Shown: positions 53,723-62,190, counted from the first letter of the stretch. The stretch: 64,000 bases of DNA from Terasakiella sp. SH-1 (GCF_004564135.1 NZ_CP038255.1:900501-964500); one strand, 5' to 3'. Program-made: numbers and translations. Notes: generated by a model from the sequence alone, not told the origin.

Positions 53723-54883
53723 ATGAGTTTTTCAGAAAATTCAATACTTTCCGAATACGGAACTACGATCTTTACCGCGATGTCGGCGCTGGCAGCAGAG
53801 TATGGCAGTATTAATTTGGGGCAGGGGTTTCCGGATGTGGATGGGCCAAAGGAGATCCGTCAGATTGCTGCGCAGGCTCTGCTGGACGGGTCAAACCAGT
53901 ATCCACCGATGATGGGACTGCCTGAATTGCGCCAAGCGGTTGCAGAACATAACAAACGTTTTTACGACTTGGATGTGGATTGGCAAAGTGAGGTCATGGT
54001 GACGTCTGGGGCGACAGAAGCGTTGTGCGATTGTTTTATGGGATTACTTAATCCGGGTGACGAAGTGGTGTTGATTGAACCGCTTTATGATTCATACCTC
54101 CCCATCATCCGTCATATTGGCGCGATCCCCAAACTGGTGCGTGTGGAACCCCCTCATTGGGAGTTGCCCCGTGATGCATTGGCCGCGGCCTTTAGTGAGA
54201 AGACCAAGCTCTTGGTTTTAAACTCTCCAATGAATCCATCTGGCAAAGTTTTTAATCAGGAAGAATTATCTTTTCTGGCCAGGATCCTAGAAAAACACGG
54301 TGCCTATGCCATTTGTGATGAGGTTTATGAGCATTTGGTGTTTGATGGACAGAAACACCACCCTCTGATGACTTTGCCGGGTATGCGCAATCGTTGTGTC
54401 CGCATTGGGTCGGCTGGCAAGACTTTTTCTTTAACAGGTTGGAAAATTGGTTATATCACGGCCACTGCTGAATTGATGGGGGCTATTGCCAAGGCGCATC
54501 AGTTTGTCACCTTTACCACAGCGCCAAACTTGCAAAAGGCTGTGGCGGCAGGCTTGCGATTTGATGAGCCCTACTTTACCCAGTTTACAGCCGATATGCA
54601 GACACAGCGCGATATCCTTGCGGATGGATTGAGAGAGGTTGGGTTTAAGGTCCTTCAAAGTGAAGGTACCTATTTTCTGACAGTGGATTTCTCCCCCTTG
54701 GGGTTTGAAGGTGATGATGGGGAGTTTTGCCGTTATATCACAACAGAAGTGGGGGTAACTGCTGTGCCAACAGGGGCGTTTTATCAAGAAAATGGACCGC
54801 GCCATTTTGTACGTTTTTGTTTCTGCAAACAGCCTTCTCTTTTGCGTGAGGCAGTTGCCAGATTAAAGGCACATTTTGGCTGA
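53723..54883 (+). CDS. class I/II PLP-dependent aminotransferase
   Basis: A 386-residue fold-type I aminotransferase of the methionine/kynurenine aminotransferase-like group. Landmarks: INLGQGFPDVDGP near residue 30, the AL-C-MGLLNPGDEVVLIEP region, NSPMNPSG, CDEVYEHLVFDG, the PLP lysine in GSAGKTFSLTGWKIGY, and the C-terminal arginine in HFVRFCFCK. Substrate not certain. A head fragment of a paralogue lies at 39859. The tRNA-His gene follows. Confidence 0.92.
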   Translation: MSFSENSILSEYGTTIFTAMSALAAEYGSINLGQGFPDVDGPKEIRQIAAQALLDGSNQYPPMMGLPELRQAVAEHNKRFYDLDVDWQSEVMVTSGATEALCDCFMGLLNPGDEVVLIEPLYDSYLPIIRHIGAIPKLVRVEPPHWELPRDALAAAFSEKTKLLVLNSPMNPSGKVFNQEELSFLARILEKHGAYAICDEVYEHLVFDGQKHHPLMTLPGMRNRCVRIGSAGKTFSLTGWKIGYITATAELMGAIAKAHQFVTFTTAPNLQKAVAAGLRFDEPYFTQFTADMQTQRDILADGLREVGFKVLQSEGTYFLTVDFSPLGFEGDDGEFCRYITTEVGVTAVPTGAFYQENGPRHFVRFCFCKQPSLLREAVARLKAHFG

Positions 54884-54960
54884 TTCATTTTTTTGTCATT
54901 TTTCGTCGAAAAGCTATTGACGATGAAGGTGAGCTGGCGTACATAAGCGCCCACCCAATG

Positions 54961-55037
54961 GCGATTGTAGCTCAGTTGGTTAGAGCACTGGTTTGTGGTA
55001 CCAGATGTCGTGGGTTCGAATCCCATCAATCGCCCCA
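54961..55037 (+). tRNA. tRNA-His (GTG)
   Basis: Complete cloverleaf with acceptor GCGATTG/CAATCGC, D arm GCTC/GAGC, anticodon loop TTGTGGT (anticodon GTG), T arm GTGGG/CCCAT and encoded CCA. A G at 54960 can pair with the C at 55034 before CCA, as expected for the extra G-1 of tRNA-His. Confidence 0.97.
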
Positions 55038-55040
55038 TAT

Positions 55041-55090
55041 AAAAAAGCCCCACTTCTTTACGGTGACGTGAGAAGTGGGGCTTTTGTTTT
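55041..55090 (+). terminator. terminator after tRNA-His
   Basis: AAGCCCCACTTCT (55045-55057) pairs with AGAAGTGGGGCTT (55071-55083), followed by TTTGTTTTG. Confidence 0.88.
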
Positions 55091-55121
55091 GTGAACAGCC
55101 TGTTTGATTAGGGATAGCCCC

Positions 55122-55310
55122 CTAGGTGTGACTTGCGACTAATGCTTCAACTTGTTGATAGGCGGCCTCGTCCTCAATGCCGTCCATGGCGGCAAGCATC
55201 ATGGCTGCGGCTGTGGTGGCTTCTTTGGTATCTTCTGGTGCGCTAATGCCTCGGCTGTGAGCTTCTTCGAGGGCTTCTTCATAAATGTCCAAAATTGCGG
55301 CGGCGTCCAT
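55122..55310 (-). CDS. small paralogous protein of unknown function, copy 1
   Basis: 62 residues: MDAAAILDIYEEALEEAHSR in the first part and AAAMMLAAMDGIEDEAAYQQ near the end. It is about 65% identical to the product of the next gene on the same strand. The protein is acidic and helical with no cysteine or membrane segment. I know no family for it. A terminator lies between the two copies, so each has its own transcript. Confidence 0.75.
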   Translation of the reverse strand: MDAAAILDIYEEALEEAHSRGISAPEDTKEATTAAAMMLAAMDGIEDEAAYQQVEALVASHT

Positions 55311-55343
55311 CTGACAGAATCCTGCATTTTTTTGTAGGGAAGT

Positions 55344-55373
55344 AAAAACAGCCCTTTAATCAAGAAAGGGCTG
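55344..55373 (-). terminator. terminator of small paralogous gene copy 2
   Basis: CAGCCCTTT (55349-55357) pairs with AAAGGGCTG (55365-55373); five T residues follow on the minus strand. Confidence 0.82.
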
Positions 55374-55402
55374 GAGGGAAGGCGCGAGAAGAATCTATAA
55401 GC

Positions 55403-55597
55403 TCAATTCAGCAAGTTTGAAGCCACAACTTCTTCAACCTGATTATAAGCAGCTTCATTTTCAATGCCATCCATGGCTGCGAGCATCATGGCGGCGGCGG
55501 TTTTTGCTTCGCGCTTGGCTTCCATATCAGCAATTCCACGACCAAGCGCTTCGTCAAACGCCTCGTCATAAATATCCATTACTGCTGCTGCATCCAT
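55403..55597 (-). CDS. small paralogous protein of unknown function, copy 2
   Basis: 64 residues from the ATG at 55597, which has GGAG 8 bases upstream (an ATG 14 codons earlier lacks one). It begins MDAAAVMDIYDEAFDEALGR and shares AAAMMLAAMDGIE(D/N)EAAY with copy 1. The conserved ends and the variable middle suggest a two-helix protein kept under selection after duplication. Function unknown. Confidence 0.78.
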   Translation of the reverse strand: MDAAAVMDIYDEAFDEALGRGIADMEAKREAKTAAAMMLAAMDGIENEAAYNQVEEVVASNLLN

Positions 55598-55876
55598 TGT
55601 CGAATCTCCATTTACTGGTGTTTTCCAGACTTCAATCATTCTTATTTACAGTAACATACCCCTGTAATTTCGTGATGAGAGTATTTGTAGATAGCCTTGG
55701 TGCAGTTGTAGTAGGTATATATGCGTAACACCCCTGTTTTTCTGCGGTTTAACAGGCGGAAAACTGCAGCAAAGACAATTAAGTGCAAAAAAAATGAAAA
55801 ATCCTGTTGCAAGGGGTTTAGGGCGCTGTTATAACCCGGCCCACACCACGACACAGAGCGTGTGACAAGGGTCCTG

Positions 55877-55961
55877 GGAGGGATGCCTGAGTGGCTAAAA
55901 GGGGCGGACTGTAAATCCGCTGGCTACGCCTACGTTGGTTCGAATCCAACTCCCTCCACCA
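55877..55961 (+). tRNA. tRNA-Tyr (GTA)
   Basis: Class II tRNA of 85 bases with acceptor GGAGGGA/TCCCTCC, anticodon GTA in the loop of GCGGA/TCCGC, a long variable arm and encoded CCA. Confidence 0.97.
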
Positions 55962-55991
55962 CTCTTTTGCTCTGCGTCTGAATGAACGTGA

Positions 55992-56068
55992 GGGGGTGTA
56001 GCTCAGTTGGTTAGAGCGTCGGCCTGTCACGCCGAAGGCCGCGGGTTCGAGTCCCGTCACTCTCGCCA
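55992..56068 (+). tRNA. tRNA-Asp (GTC), copy 1
   Basis: Acceptor GGGGGTG/CACTCTC with G-T pairs, anticodon GTC, T arm GCGGG/CCCGT, discriminator G and encoded CCA. Confidence 0.97.
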
Positions 56069-56096
56069 CTTTCGCGTTCATTGGGTGCTCCTTTAT

Positions 56097-56173
56097 GGGG
56101 GTGTAGCTCAGTTGGTTAGAGCGTCGGCCTGTCACGCCGAAGGCCGCGGGTTCGAGTCCCGTCACTCTCGCCA
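56097..56173 (+). tRNA. tRNA-Asp (GTC), copy 2
   Basis: Identical in all 77 bases to copy 1, 28 bases downstream. A terminator follows, so the Tyr-Asp-Asp genes probably form one transcript. Confidence 0.97.
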
Positions 56174-56176
56174 TTT

Positions 56177-56210
56177 AAAAAGCCTGCCGTTTTCGGCGGG
56201 CTTTTTTATT
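56177..56210 (+). terminator. terminator of the tRNA-Tyr/Asp/Asp cluster
   Basis: AAGCCTGCCG pairs with CGGCGGGCTT (one G-T pair) around a short loop, followed by a T-run. Confidence 0.87.
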
Positions 56211-56324
56211 TTCAGGTTCTTAAGTATAGGTTTTGAATTTTACTTTTGCGAATTCTTGACTTTTTAATGTAGGTGCGAAATAAGAGGGGCACTTGCAACA
56301 TGAAAAGCTAATGGAGTTTAGGGT

Positions 56325-56444
56325 ATGTTCGAATTCTTCAATGAAAAAGTTATGGGTGACTGGTTCCCGCTTACAACAATGGGCATTGGCCTGTTTATGC
56401 TGGCGTGGTTGTTCTTCCTTGGTGATTTGGTCATGGGCCGCTAA
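56325..56444 (+). CDS. tiny single-helix membrane protein, 39 aa
   Basis: The ATG at 56325 gives MFEFFNEKVMGDWFPLTTMG then IGLFMLAWLFFLGDLVMGR, with one hydrophobic helix. GGAG lies 13 bases upstream. A clear terminator follows 30 bases after the stop, so it is a stand-alone transcription unit, which supports a real gene. No family recognised. Confidence 0.6.
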   Translation: MFEFFNEKVMGDWFPLTTMGIGLFMLAWLFFLGDLVMGR

Positions 56445-56473
56445 TCAGCTTGATTTGCAAAAACGAATTTGAA

Positions 56474-56510
56474 AAGTCTGTCGCAATTGCGGCAGGCTTT
56501 TTTTTATTTT
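56474..56510 (+). terminator. terminator after the 39-aa gene
   Basis: AAGTCTGTCGC pairs with GCGGCAGGCTT through an 11 bp stem with two G-T pairs, loop AATT, followed by eight T residues. Confidence 0.85.
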
Positions 56511-56539
56511 AGATTCCTTGACCTTTGGTCTTTGTCGGC

Positions 56540-56886
56540 TTACATCTAGGGGGTCTGCTTAGCGGCAGACTACGGCGCTAGAGGCTTGTATGGAATAGGC
56601 TGACTGGACCCGGGGGCGGTACCCGGCGCCTCCACCATAAGCTGATTGTAGATATGATCAGTTTGTGAGGGGGGCGAAATAGGATCGACAGCGGTAGTAA
56701 AGATACAGTGCTGCGCTCGGTGAGCTACCACCGACATCGGTGCAAACTTTTATAGATGCCAACGACAATCGTATGGCTCCGGTTGCAGCTGCTGCGTAAC
56801 GCAGTCGCTTGACCAAATTCAATTCCTATTAAGGTGAGTCTTAATAGGTGGGGTCCGGGGGTACCTAGCAACAGAGACCCCCACTT
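56540..56886 (+). ncRNA. ssrA: circularly permuted (two-piece) tmRNA
   Basis: The acceptor piece comes first and ends in GGCGCCTCCACCA (CCA at 56635-56637). After an intervening loop, the coding piece begins at about 56670 with GGGGGCG, which pairs with CGCCTCC of the acceptor piece, and continues AAATAGGATCGACA. The tag frame starts at GCC 56758 and encodes ANDNRMAPVAAAA before TAA at 56797-56799. The 3' end has a GTGGGGTC/GACCCCCAC pairing. Exact mature ends are approximate. This permuted form is typical of alphaproteobacteria. Confidence 0.93.
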
Positions 56887-56901
56887 CCTTCAAAATTTGA
56901 T

Positions 56902-57579
56902 TTAGCCCATGCCAACGCCTTTGTAGCGGCGCTTTAGGCGTGAAACCTTATCGTGATAAAGGGTACCGACGGCGACACTGATCCAGCTTAAATGGAACAG
57001 TGCATGCATGAAGATGACGAATTCACCGGGCAAAGGACCGATGGAGGCTCGTTCAAAAAGCTGGGTCATATCTTCCATAGGGGCGGGGTGAATCGCCAGT
57101 TTGCCGTAATAGGCAATGGCTTGAATGGCTAACAGCCAGGCATAACTGCGGCGCAGGCGTCGCCCCGTTGCGCGTAACAGGCTGATATGATGTTTCGGGT
57201 TGATGTAATCGTTGGCGAGAATCTTGTGCCAGTCCCCGTTTCTTTCATAATCATCACCGAGAAGCATGGGGGCGTAAAGCTCTGTTTCAATGTGACGGGC
57301 ACGCGCACGCCAGACATTGAAGTAGCGATAGCGTCGTGCTTCAAAAATCAGGAACACGATAACCAGAAGCCCAACGAGAACAAGGGGGAGGGGAGAGGCA
57401 TTTACGCCACTGAAGGTGATGGAAAAAGCAATTCCTGTCGTGACAACGGCCCAGTTGGTCGTATTGTCCAGTCGCGTTCGCCAAGTGGTGGAACGATAAA
57501 CCTCGCCACGATAAAGGTGGGCCAAGGCACCAAGTTCTGCAGCCGTGAATTTCGGCACGCCTTGATTTTCTTCTGTCAT
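56902..57579 (-). CDS. DUF2270 family membrane protein
   Basis: A 225-residue inner-membrane protein from the ATG at 57579 (MTEENQGVPKF). ALAHLYRGEVYRSTTWRTRLDNTTNWAV is the DUF2270 signature, followed by helices near residues 45-80, 150-170 and 190-210, and EARRYRYFNVWRARARHIE between them. Function unknown. The open frame extends 25 codons upstream without support. Confidence 0.85.
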   Translation of the reverse strand: MTEENQGVPKFTAAELGALAHLYRGEVYRSTTWRTRLDNTTNWAVVTTGIAFSITFSGVNASPLPLVLVGLLVIVFLIFEARRYRYFNVWRARARHIETELYAPMLLGDDYERNGDWHKILANDYINPKHHISLLRATGRRLRRSYAWLLAIQAIAYYGKLAIHPAPMEDMTQLFERASIGPLPGEFVIFMHALFHLSWISVAVGTLYHDKVSRLKRRYKGVGMG

Positions 57580-57732
57580 ACTTATTGTATCCCTGTTTTT
57601 TTCTATGCTGCGACATTGGGCCTTGCCTTGCAATAAAAAACTAAATAAGAACATTTTAAGAACAAGTCTTGACAGGGTAGAGGTGTTCTTTTAATGTTCT
57701 TTTAACAGAGGCGAACGGAGTGGAGAAAAAAG

Positions 57733-57816
57733 ATGATTATTCCGACTTTTGCAAAAGAGTTTATGGCGCTCGGCAGTATCTTTGCTGCGGGGTATCTCTG
57801 GTCTTTTATTTTGTAA
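57733..57816 (+). CDS. tiny hydrophobic peptide, 27 aa
   Basis: The ATG at 57733 gives MIIPTFAKEFMALGSIFAAG then YLWSFIL, one hydrophobic helix. GGAG lies 12 bases upstream, and the next small gene starts 34 bases later on the same strand with a shared terminator. Existence as a translated peptide is plausible, not proven. Confidence 0.45.
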   Translation: MIIPTFAKEFMALGSIFAAGYLWSFIL

Positions 57817-57850
57817 ATTAATGTGTGGAACAAAACAGGAATTTAAAAGT

Positions 57851-58030
57851 ATGGCTTATCGTGAGCTGGGAGAGGCCCGCATTTTAAAGCGTTATGGAAA
57901 AACCGACTGGTTGAAGCCTGCACGTGTACAGGTTGTCCCCGTTGCAAGAAGTGCAAGTTGGCAACCGCTTGATCTGGTTGTTCCTCATTTGCAAGAAGAT
58001 CTCAACGCCGCATGTGTCGCGGCGCAATAA
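57851..58030 (+). CDS. hypothetical small protein, 59 aa
   Basis: The ATG at 57851 begins MAYRELGEARILKRYGKTDW and the protein is basic at the start and hydrophobic later (PLDLVVPHLQEDLNAA). AGGAA lies about 10 bases upstream. It has no signal peptide or membrane helix. Not recognised. A strong terminator follows, supporting a short transcript with the 27-aa peptide. Confidence 0.55.
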   Translation: MAYRELGEARILKRYGKTDWLKPARVQVVPVARSASWQPLDLVVPHLQEDLNAACVAAQ

Positions 58031-58043
58031 CAGTTACTTGCCG

Positions 58044-58105
58044 GGTGAGGCGATATATCCCCAAGGTTATTGCCCTGACCTCACATATCGCCTCACCATT
58101 TTTTA
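58044..58105. terminator. terminator between small genes and yciA-like gene
   Basis: GGTGAGGCGATAT (58044-58056) pairs perfectly with ATATCGCCTCACC (58085-58097), followed by ATTTTTTAG on the plus strand. The loop is 28 bases. Confidence 0.75.
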
Positions 58106-58516
58106 GCTCAGAGACAGCGAACTATCCGGTACAGGGGGGAGGGGACGCTTCTTGCCGTTGTCGTCAATGGCAACAAAGGTAAAGACCCCTTCGGTAACTT
58201 TCTCTCGATTAAGGCCGCTTTGTCGCAGAACCCAAAGTTCAACCATGATCGCCATGGATGTGGTACCTTCGCGTACAATGTCGGTATAAACGCACACCAC
58301 GTCCCCTACGCTGACGGGTTTTAAAAAGGACATGGCTTCAACGCCGACAGTTGCGACACGGCCTTGTGCACGCCAGGCTGCGGTGACGCCACCGGCAATA
58401 TCCATTTGCGACATGACCCAGCCACCGAAAATATCGCCGTTGGGGTTGGCATCACCGGGCATGGCCAGTGTGCGAATGGCGGGTTTGCCGGATGGACCGT
58501 TTTGTTCTTCTGACAT
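58103..58516 (-). CDS. acyl-CoA thioesterase, YciA family
   Basis: A 137-residue hotdog thioesterase. RTLAMPGDANPNGDIFGGWVMSQMD contains the catalytic NxxGDxFGGxxM motif with the aspartate, and VGVEAMSFLKPVSVGDVVCVYTDIV is typical. YciA hydrolyses a broad range of acyl-CoAs. It is divergent from parE. Confidence 0.92.
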   Translation of the reverse strand: MSEEQNGPSGKPAIRTLAMPGDANPNGDIFGGWVMSQMDIAGGVTAAWRAQGRVATVGVEAMSFLKPVSVGDVVCVYTDIVREGTTSMAIMVELWVLRQSGLNREKVTEGVFTFVAIDDNGKKRPLPPVPDSSLSLS

Positions 58517-58642
58517 GGTGTTTTTTTTCCGTTCTTATTGTGAATTGGCTTTGGATTGTTTATGACAATATCATGCTTGCCCGAAAGGATCATCCTTCCT
58601 ATCATCGGGCACAGATTTTTTGGTTAAGGGTGGGCAGTAAAA

Positions 58643-60634
58643 TTGGCTACGGATTTATTTGAAGGCGACGCACCGAAAACAGGTGGGGAATATACAGCAC
58701 AGGATATTGAGGTTCTGGAAGGGTTGGAACCTGTTCGCAAACGCCCCGGTATGTATATTGGCGGGACGGACGAACGTGCCTATCATCACCTTGTGGCTGA
58801 GATTCTTGATAACTCTATGGATGAAGCTGTTGCCGGACATGCCAGCCGGATTGAGTTGGAACTGGACAGTAACGGATATGTGACCGTGCGCGATAATGGG
58901 CGGGGTATCCCGGTTGATCCGCATCCCAAATTCAAAGATAAGTCCGCTCTTGAAGTGATTCTCACAACCTTGCACTCCGGTGGTAAGTTTTCAGGGAAAG
59001 CTTATCAGACTTCTGGTGGTCTGCACGGGGTGGGGATGTCGGTTGTTAACGCCCTGTCTGATAGTCTGACGGTGGAAGTTGCCCGTGATCGTACCCTTTG
59101 GCGCCAATCTTTTAGCCGTGGTCTGCCCGAAGGCCCGTTGAAGAATGAGGGGCAGGTTAATAATCGTCGCGGCACGATGATTTCATTTCATCCTGATGAG
59201 CAAATCTTTGGTGGACGGATTAAATTTAAGCCGGCGACTCTTTATAAAATGGCCCGTTCCAAGGCTTATTTGTTTAAAGGGGTGGAAATCCGTTGGAAAT
59301 GTGATGAAAGCCTGATCAAGGAAGGGGATAAAACCCCGGCGCAAGGGGTGTTGCATTTCCCCGGTGGTCTTTCTGATTACCTCACGAATGTGTTGGAAGG
59401 TCGTGAGGTTAAAACCGATGAACCTTTTGCCGGTGATGTGAAATTCCCGGACGAACAGGGCAAGGTGGAATGGGCCATTGCCTGGCCTGCAGATGAAGAG
59501 GCTTTCTTTAATTCCTACTGTAACACCGTACCGACCCCGTTGGGTGGCACGCATGAACAAGGTTTTCGCAATGCCTTGACCAAAGGTATTCGTGCATATG
59601 GGGAGTTGATCAATAACAAGGCGGCCTCCAAGATCACGGCTGATGATGTGATCAATGGTGCTTCTATTATGTTGTCGGCCTTTATTCGCGACCCGCAGTT
59701 TCAGGGGCAGACCAAGGAAAAGCTGGGTACGCAGGAAGCCGCAAAGCTGGTGGAAACGGCTATTCGCGATAATTTTGATCACTGGCTGGCCGGGAATCCG
59801 GAAATTGGCACACAGCTTGTCGAATATATGGTGGAGCGTGCGGAAATTCGTTTGCGCAAGAAAAATGCCAAGCAGATGAAACGTCAATCAGCAACCAAAC
59901 GCTTACGTCTGCCGGGGAAATTGGCGGATTGTACGCGTTCGGTTTCCGATGGTACTGAAATCTTTTTGGTGGAGGGTGATTCTGCGGGCGGTTCTGCCAA
60001 ACAGGCGCGAAACCGGGAAACGCAGGCCATTTTGCCTTTGCGTGGTAAGGTCTTGAATGTGGCTTCTGCTTCTGTGGATCAGATTAATGCCAATAAAGAA
60101 CTCAGTGATATGGGCGAAGCGCTTGGTTGCGGTACACGTGAAGCATTTGAGCTGGATGACCTGCGTTATGAGCGCATTATCATTATGACTGATGCGGATG
60201 TGGATGGTGCCCATATTGCTTCCTTGTTGATGACGTTCTTTTATCAGGAAATGCCGGGCTTGGTCGAATCTGGCCGTCTTTATCTCGCACAGCCGCCGCT
60301 TTATCGTTTGGCAACGGGGGCAAAAAGCATCTATGCCATGGATGATATGGAAAAAGATGACTTAATGGAAAAAGAGTTTAAAGGCAAAAAAGTGGATATC
60401 AGCCGCTTTAAGGGGCTGGGGGAAATGCCACCTGCGCAGCTTAAAGAAACCACGATGGACCCGAAGAATCGAACCTTGCTTCGGGTGACTGTCCCGCATG
60501 GTCATAATGATGAAGATATCGAAGAGGCCAAGGAAACAAAAGATTTGGTTACTCGCCTGATGGGGAAAAAGCCGGAGCATCGTTTCCAGTTTATTCAGGA
60601 ACGCGCCAAGTTCGTCGAAGATCTGGATGTTTAA
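58643..60634 (+). CDS. parE: DNA topoisomerase IV subunit B
   Basis: ATPase subunit of topoisomerase IV, which decatenates chromosomes. The 663-residue protein has the GHKL ATPase motifs EILDNSMDEA, DNGRGIPVD and GGLHGVGMSVVNALS, and the TOPRIM motifs EGDSAGG and MTDADVDGAHI. RFKGLGEMPPAQLKETTMDP marks ParE rather than GyrB. The start is TTG at 58643, preceded by GGGTGGG; the conserved start EYTAQDIEVLEGLEPVRKRPGMYIG follows 15 residues later. Confidence 0.95.
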   Translation: MATDLFEGDAPKTGGEYTAQDIEVLEGLEPVRKRPGMYIGGTDERAYHHLVAEILDNSMDEAVAGHASRIELELDSNGYVTVRDNGRGIPVDPHPKFKDKSALEVILTTLHSGGKFSGKAYQTSGGLHGVGMSVVNALSDSLTVEVARDRTLWRQSFSRGLPEGPLKNEGQVNNRRGTMISFHPDEQIFGGRIKFKPATLYKMARSKAYLFKGVEIRWKCDESLIKEGDKTPAQGVLHFPGGLSDYLTNVLEGREVKTDEPFAGDVKFPDEQGKVEWAIAWPADEEAFFNSYCNTVPTPLGGTHEQGFRNALTKGIRAYGELINNKAASKITADDVINGASIMLSAFIRDPQFQGQTKEKLGTQEAAKLVETAIRDNFDHWLAGNPEIGTQLVEYMVERAEIRLRKKNAKQMKRQSATKRLRLPGKLADCTRSVSDGTEIFLVEGDSAGGSAKQARNRETQAILPLRGKVLNVASASVDQINANKELSDMGEALGCGTREAFELDDLRYERIIIMTDADVDGAHIASLLMTFFYQEMPGLVESGRLYLAQPPLYRLATGAKSIYAMDDMEKDDLMEKEFKGKKVDISRFKGLGEMPPAQLKETTMDPKNRTLLRVTVPHGHNDEDIEEAKETKDLVTRLMGKKPEHRFQFIQERAKFVEDLDV

Positions 60635-60715
60635 TTTCCTTATTTGGTTTTGGGTGTAAAGTCCGCCTATGTAATTGAATTCAGAGGGCTTATTTCTAAG
60701 GTATGCAATTTTTGC

Positions 60716-60734
60716 AATGCTGCGACGCAGCATT
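60716..60734. promoter_or_regulatory. palindrome CTGC-N3-GCAG, possible PhaR site
   Basis: AATGCTGC-GAC-GCAGCATT is a perfect inverted repeat with a 3-base spacer, 95 bases upstream of the 63-aa gene. It fits the CTGC-N3-GCAG pattern reported for PhaR (recalled) and resembles the element upstream of phaC. Confidence 0.5.
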
Positions 60735-60828
60735 AGCGTTTTTCGACCTGTTTCTAATTCCTTATGCTCCTAAGCAATGAAGCCGAGTGTGCTTTCACTA
60801 ATGATAAAAATGCAAAGGATAATAAGAT

Positions 60829-61020
60829 ATGACACAGCCTGAAATTAAATTCGAAAATGATTTTGAAACTTTGACTGAGTTGATGCATACGGCTGAAAAA
60901 GAGCGTGCGGCTTATATTTCTCAGTTGTCTGCGAGTTTGTTCTCAGGGCTGGTTGGTGTTGTTAAACGCGTCTTCTCAGCATTGTCACAGTCACACGGTA
61001 AAACAGCACAAGGCTGTTGA
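60829..61020 (+). CDS. hypothetical small protein, 63 aa
   Basis: Starts at the ATG at 60829 with AAGGA upstream. The first half is acidic and helical (FENDFETLTELMHTAEKE), the second half amphipathic and basic (LSASLFSGLVGVVKRVFSALSQ), which could associate with a membrane or a granule surface. Not recognised. The possible PhaR site upstream raises the idea of a PHA-granule-associated peptide, which is only a guess. Confidence 0.65.
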   Translation: MTQPEIKFENDFETLTELMHTAEKERAAYISQLSASLFSGLVGVVKRVFSALSQSHGKTAQGC

Positions 61021-61050
61021 TTTATAGAATTTTCAAGAGACTGAAAAATA

Positions 61051-61086
61051 AAAAGCGTGGAAATATTGAATTTCCACGCTTTTTTG
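61051..61086. terminator. bidirectional terminator between 63-aa gene and argC
   Basis: AAAAGCGTGGAAA (61051-61063) pairs with TTTCCACGCTTTT (61071-61083), T-runs on both strands. Confidence 0.88.
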
Positions 61087-61128
61087 TCATGCTTATATTG
61101 CATGTCTGTTGCTGAACGGGTGAGGGCC

Positions 61129-62169
61129 TTATGGGAACATTGGCTGTTGCGTCAGCCCTGCGGTTTCATCAAAGCCAAACATGATATTCATATTCTGGAC
61201 GGCCTGTCCGGATGCGCCTTTCACCACGTTATCTTCGACACAGACGAGAATTGCACGCCCCGGTGCACGATCAGCAAAAACACCGATCAGGCAATAGTTA
61301 GATCCGCGCACATGGCGTGTTGCCGGGCTCATACCTTCTTCAACAACACGAACAAAGGGGGCTTGAGCATAGGCTGTATCCAGCGTCTCGCGCAAGTCAT
61401 CAATGCTGACACCTTCTTCAAGGCTGACATAGATGGTGGAGAGAATGCCCCGGTTCATTGGCATCAGGTGTGGAGTAAAGCTGACAATCACATCCTTGCC
61501 CGCAGTTTCGCTCAAACCTTGTTCAATTTCCGGCCCGTGACGGTGGGTGCCGACACCATAGGCATGGATCGCATCGGAGACTTCACAGAAAAGTGTCCCT
61601 TCTTTTGGGGCACGTCCTGCGCCTGTTACACCGGATTTTGAATCAATAATGATATTATCCGTCGTGATTTTTCTTTCCTGCAACAAGGGGATGAGGGGCA
61701 ATTGGGCTGATGTTGGATAACACCCAGGGTTTGCAACAAGGCGAGCCTTGGCGATTTCGTCACGTTTCAGTTCTGTGAGGCCATAAACCGCTTCTTTTTG
61801 CAGGTCCGGTGCGCGGTGTTTGTCTCCATACCATTTGGCATATTCTTCAACGTCTTTAAGGCGGAAGTCAGCCGACAGGTCAACAATGCGGACATTTTGG
61901 GGCAAAGAAGCGATAAATTCCTGAGTTGTCCCGTGGGGCAGGCAGCAAAAACACACATCAATGCCAGACCAATCGACCTCATCCATTTTCACCAGATCAG
62001 GCAGGGATAAGCCGCCCAGGTGGGGAAACACATCAGCCATGCGCATGCCAGCTTTTCGATCGGCTGTCATTGCGGCAATGTCCACATGGGGGTGATTGAT
62101 CAAAAGGCGGACAAGTTCTGCACCTGTATATCCGCTGGCTCCGACAATGGCTGCTTTGATTGTGTTCAT
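61129..62169 (-). CDS. argC: N-acetyl-gamma-glutamyl-phosphate reductase
   Basis: NADPH-dependent third step of arginine synthesis. The 346-residue type 1 enzyme has the Rossmann motif AAIVGASGYTGAELVRLL, the active-site cysteine in VANPGCYPTSAQL, and the C-terminal histidine region GVGTHRHGPEIEQ. Full length. It lies downstream of the rhodanese gene on the same strand but a terminator-like hairpin separates them. Confidence 0.96.
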   Translation of the reverse strand: MNTIKAAIVGASGYTGAELVRLLINHPHVDIAAMTADRKAGMRMADVFPHLGGLSLPDLVKMDEVDWSGIDVCFCCLPHGTTQEFIASLPQNVRIVDLSADFRLKDVEEYAKWYGDKHRAPDLQKEAVYGLTELKRDEIAKARLVANPGCYPTSAQLPLIPLLQERKITTDNIIIDSKSGVTGAGRAPKEGTLFCEVSDAIHAYGVGTHRHGPEIEQGLSETAGKDVIVSFTPHLMPMNRGILSTIYVSLEEGVSIDDLRETLDTAYAQAPFVRVVEEGMSPATRHVRGSNYCLIGVFADRAPGRAILVCVEDNVVKGASGQAVQNMNIMFGFDETAGLTQQPMFP

Positions 62170-62190
62170 TTTCTTTCTCGATTTTCAAAT

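Noticed and set aside
55642-55854. 70-residue minus-strand frame next to tRNA-Tyr
   Set aside because: No binding site or family similarity; runs through the leader of the tRNA cluster.
55818-56174. 118-residue minus-strand frame with repeated RVTGLEPAAFGVTGRRSNQL units
   Set aside because: It is the reverse translation of the two identical tRNA-Asp genes and the tRNA-Tyr gene; the repeats are the tRNA copies.
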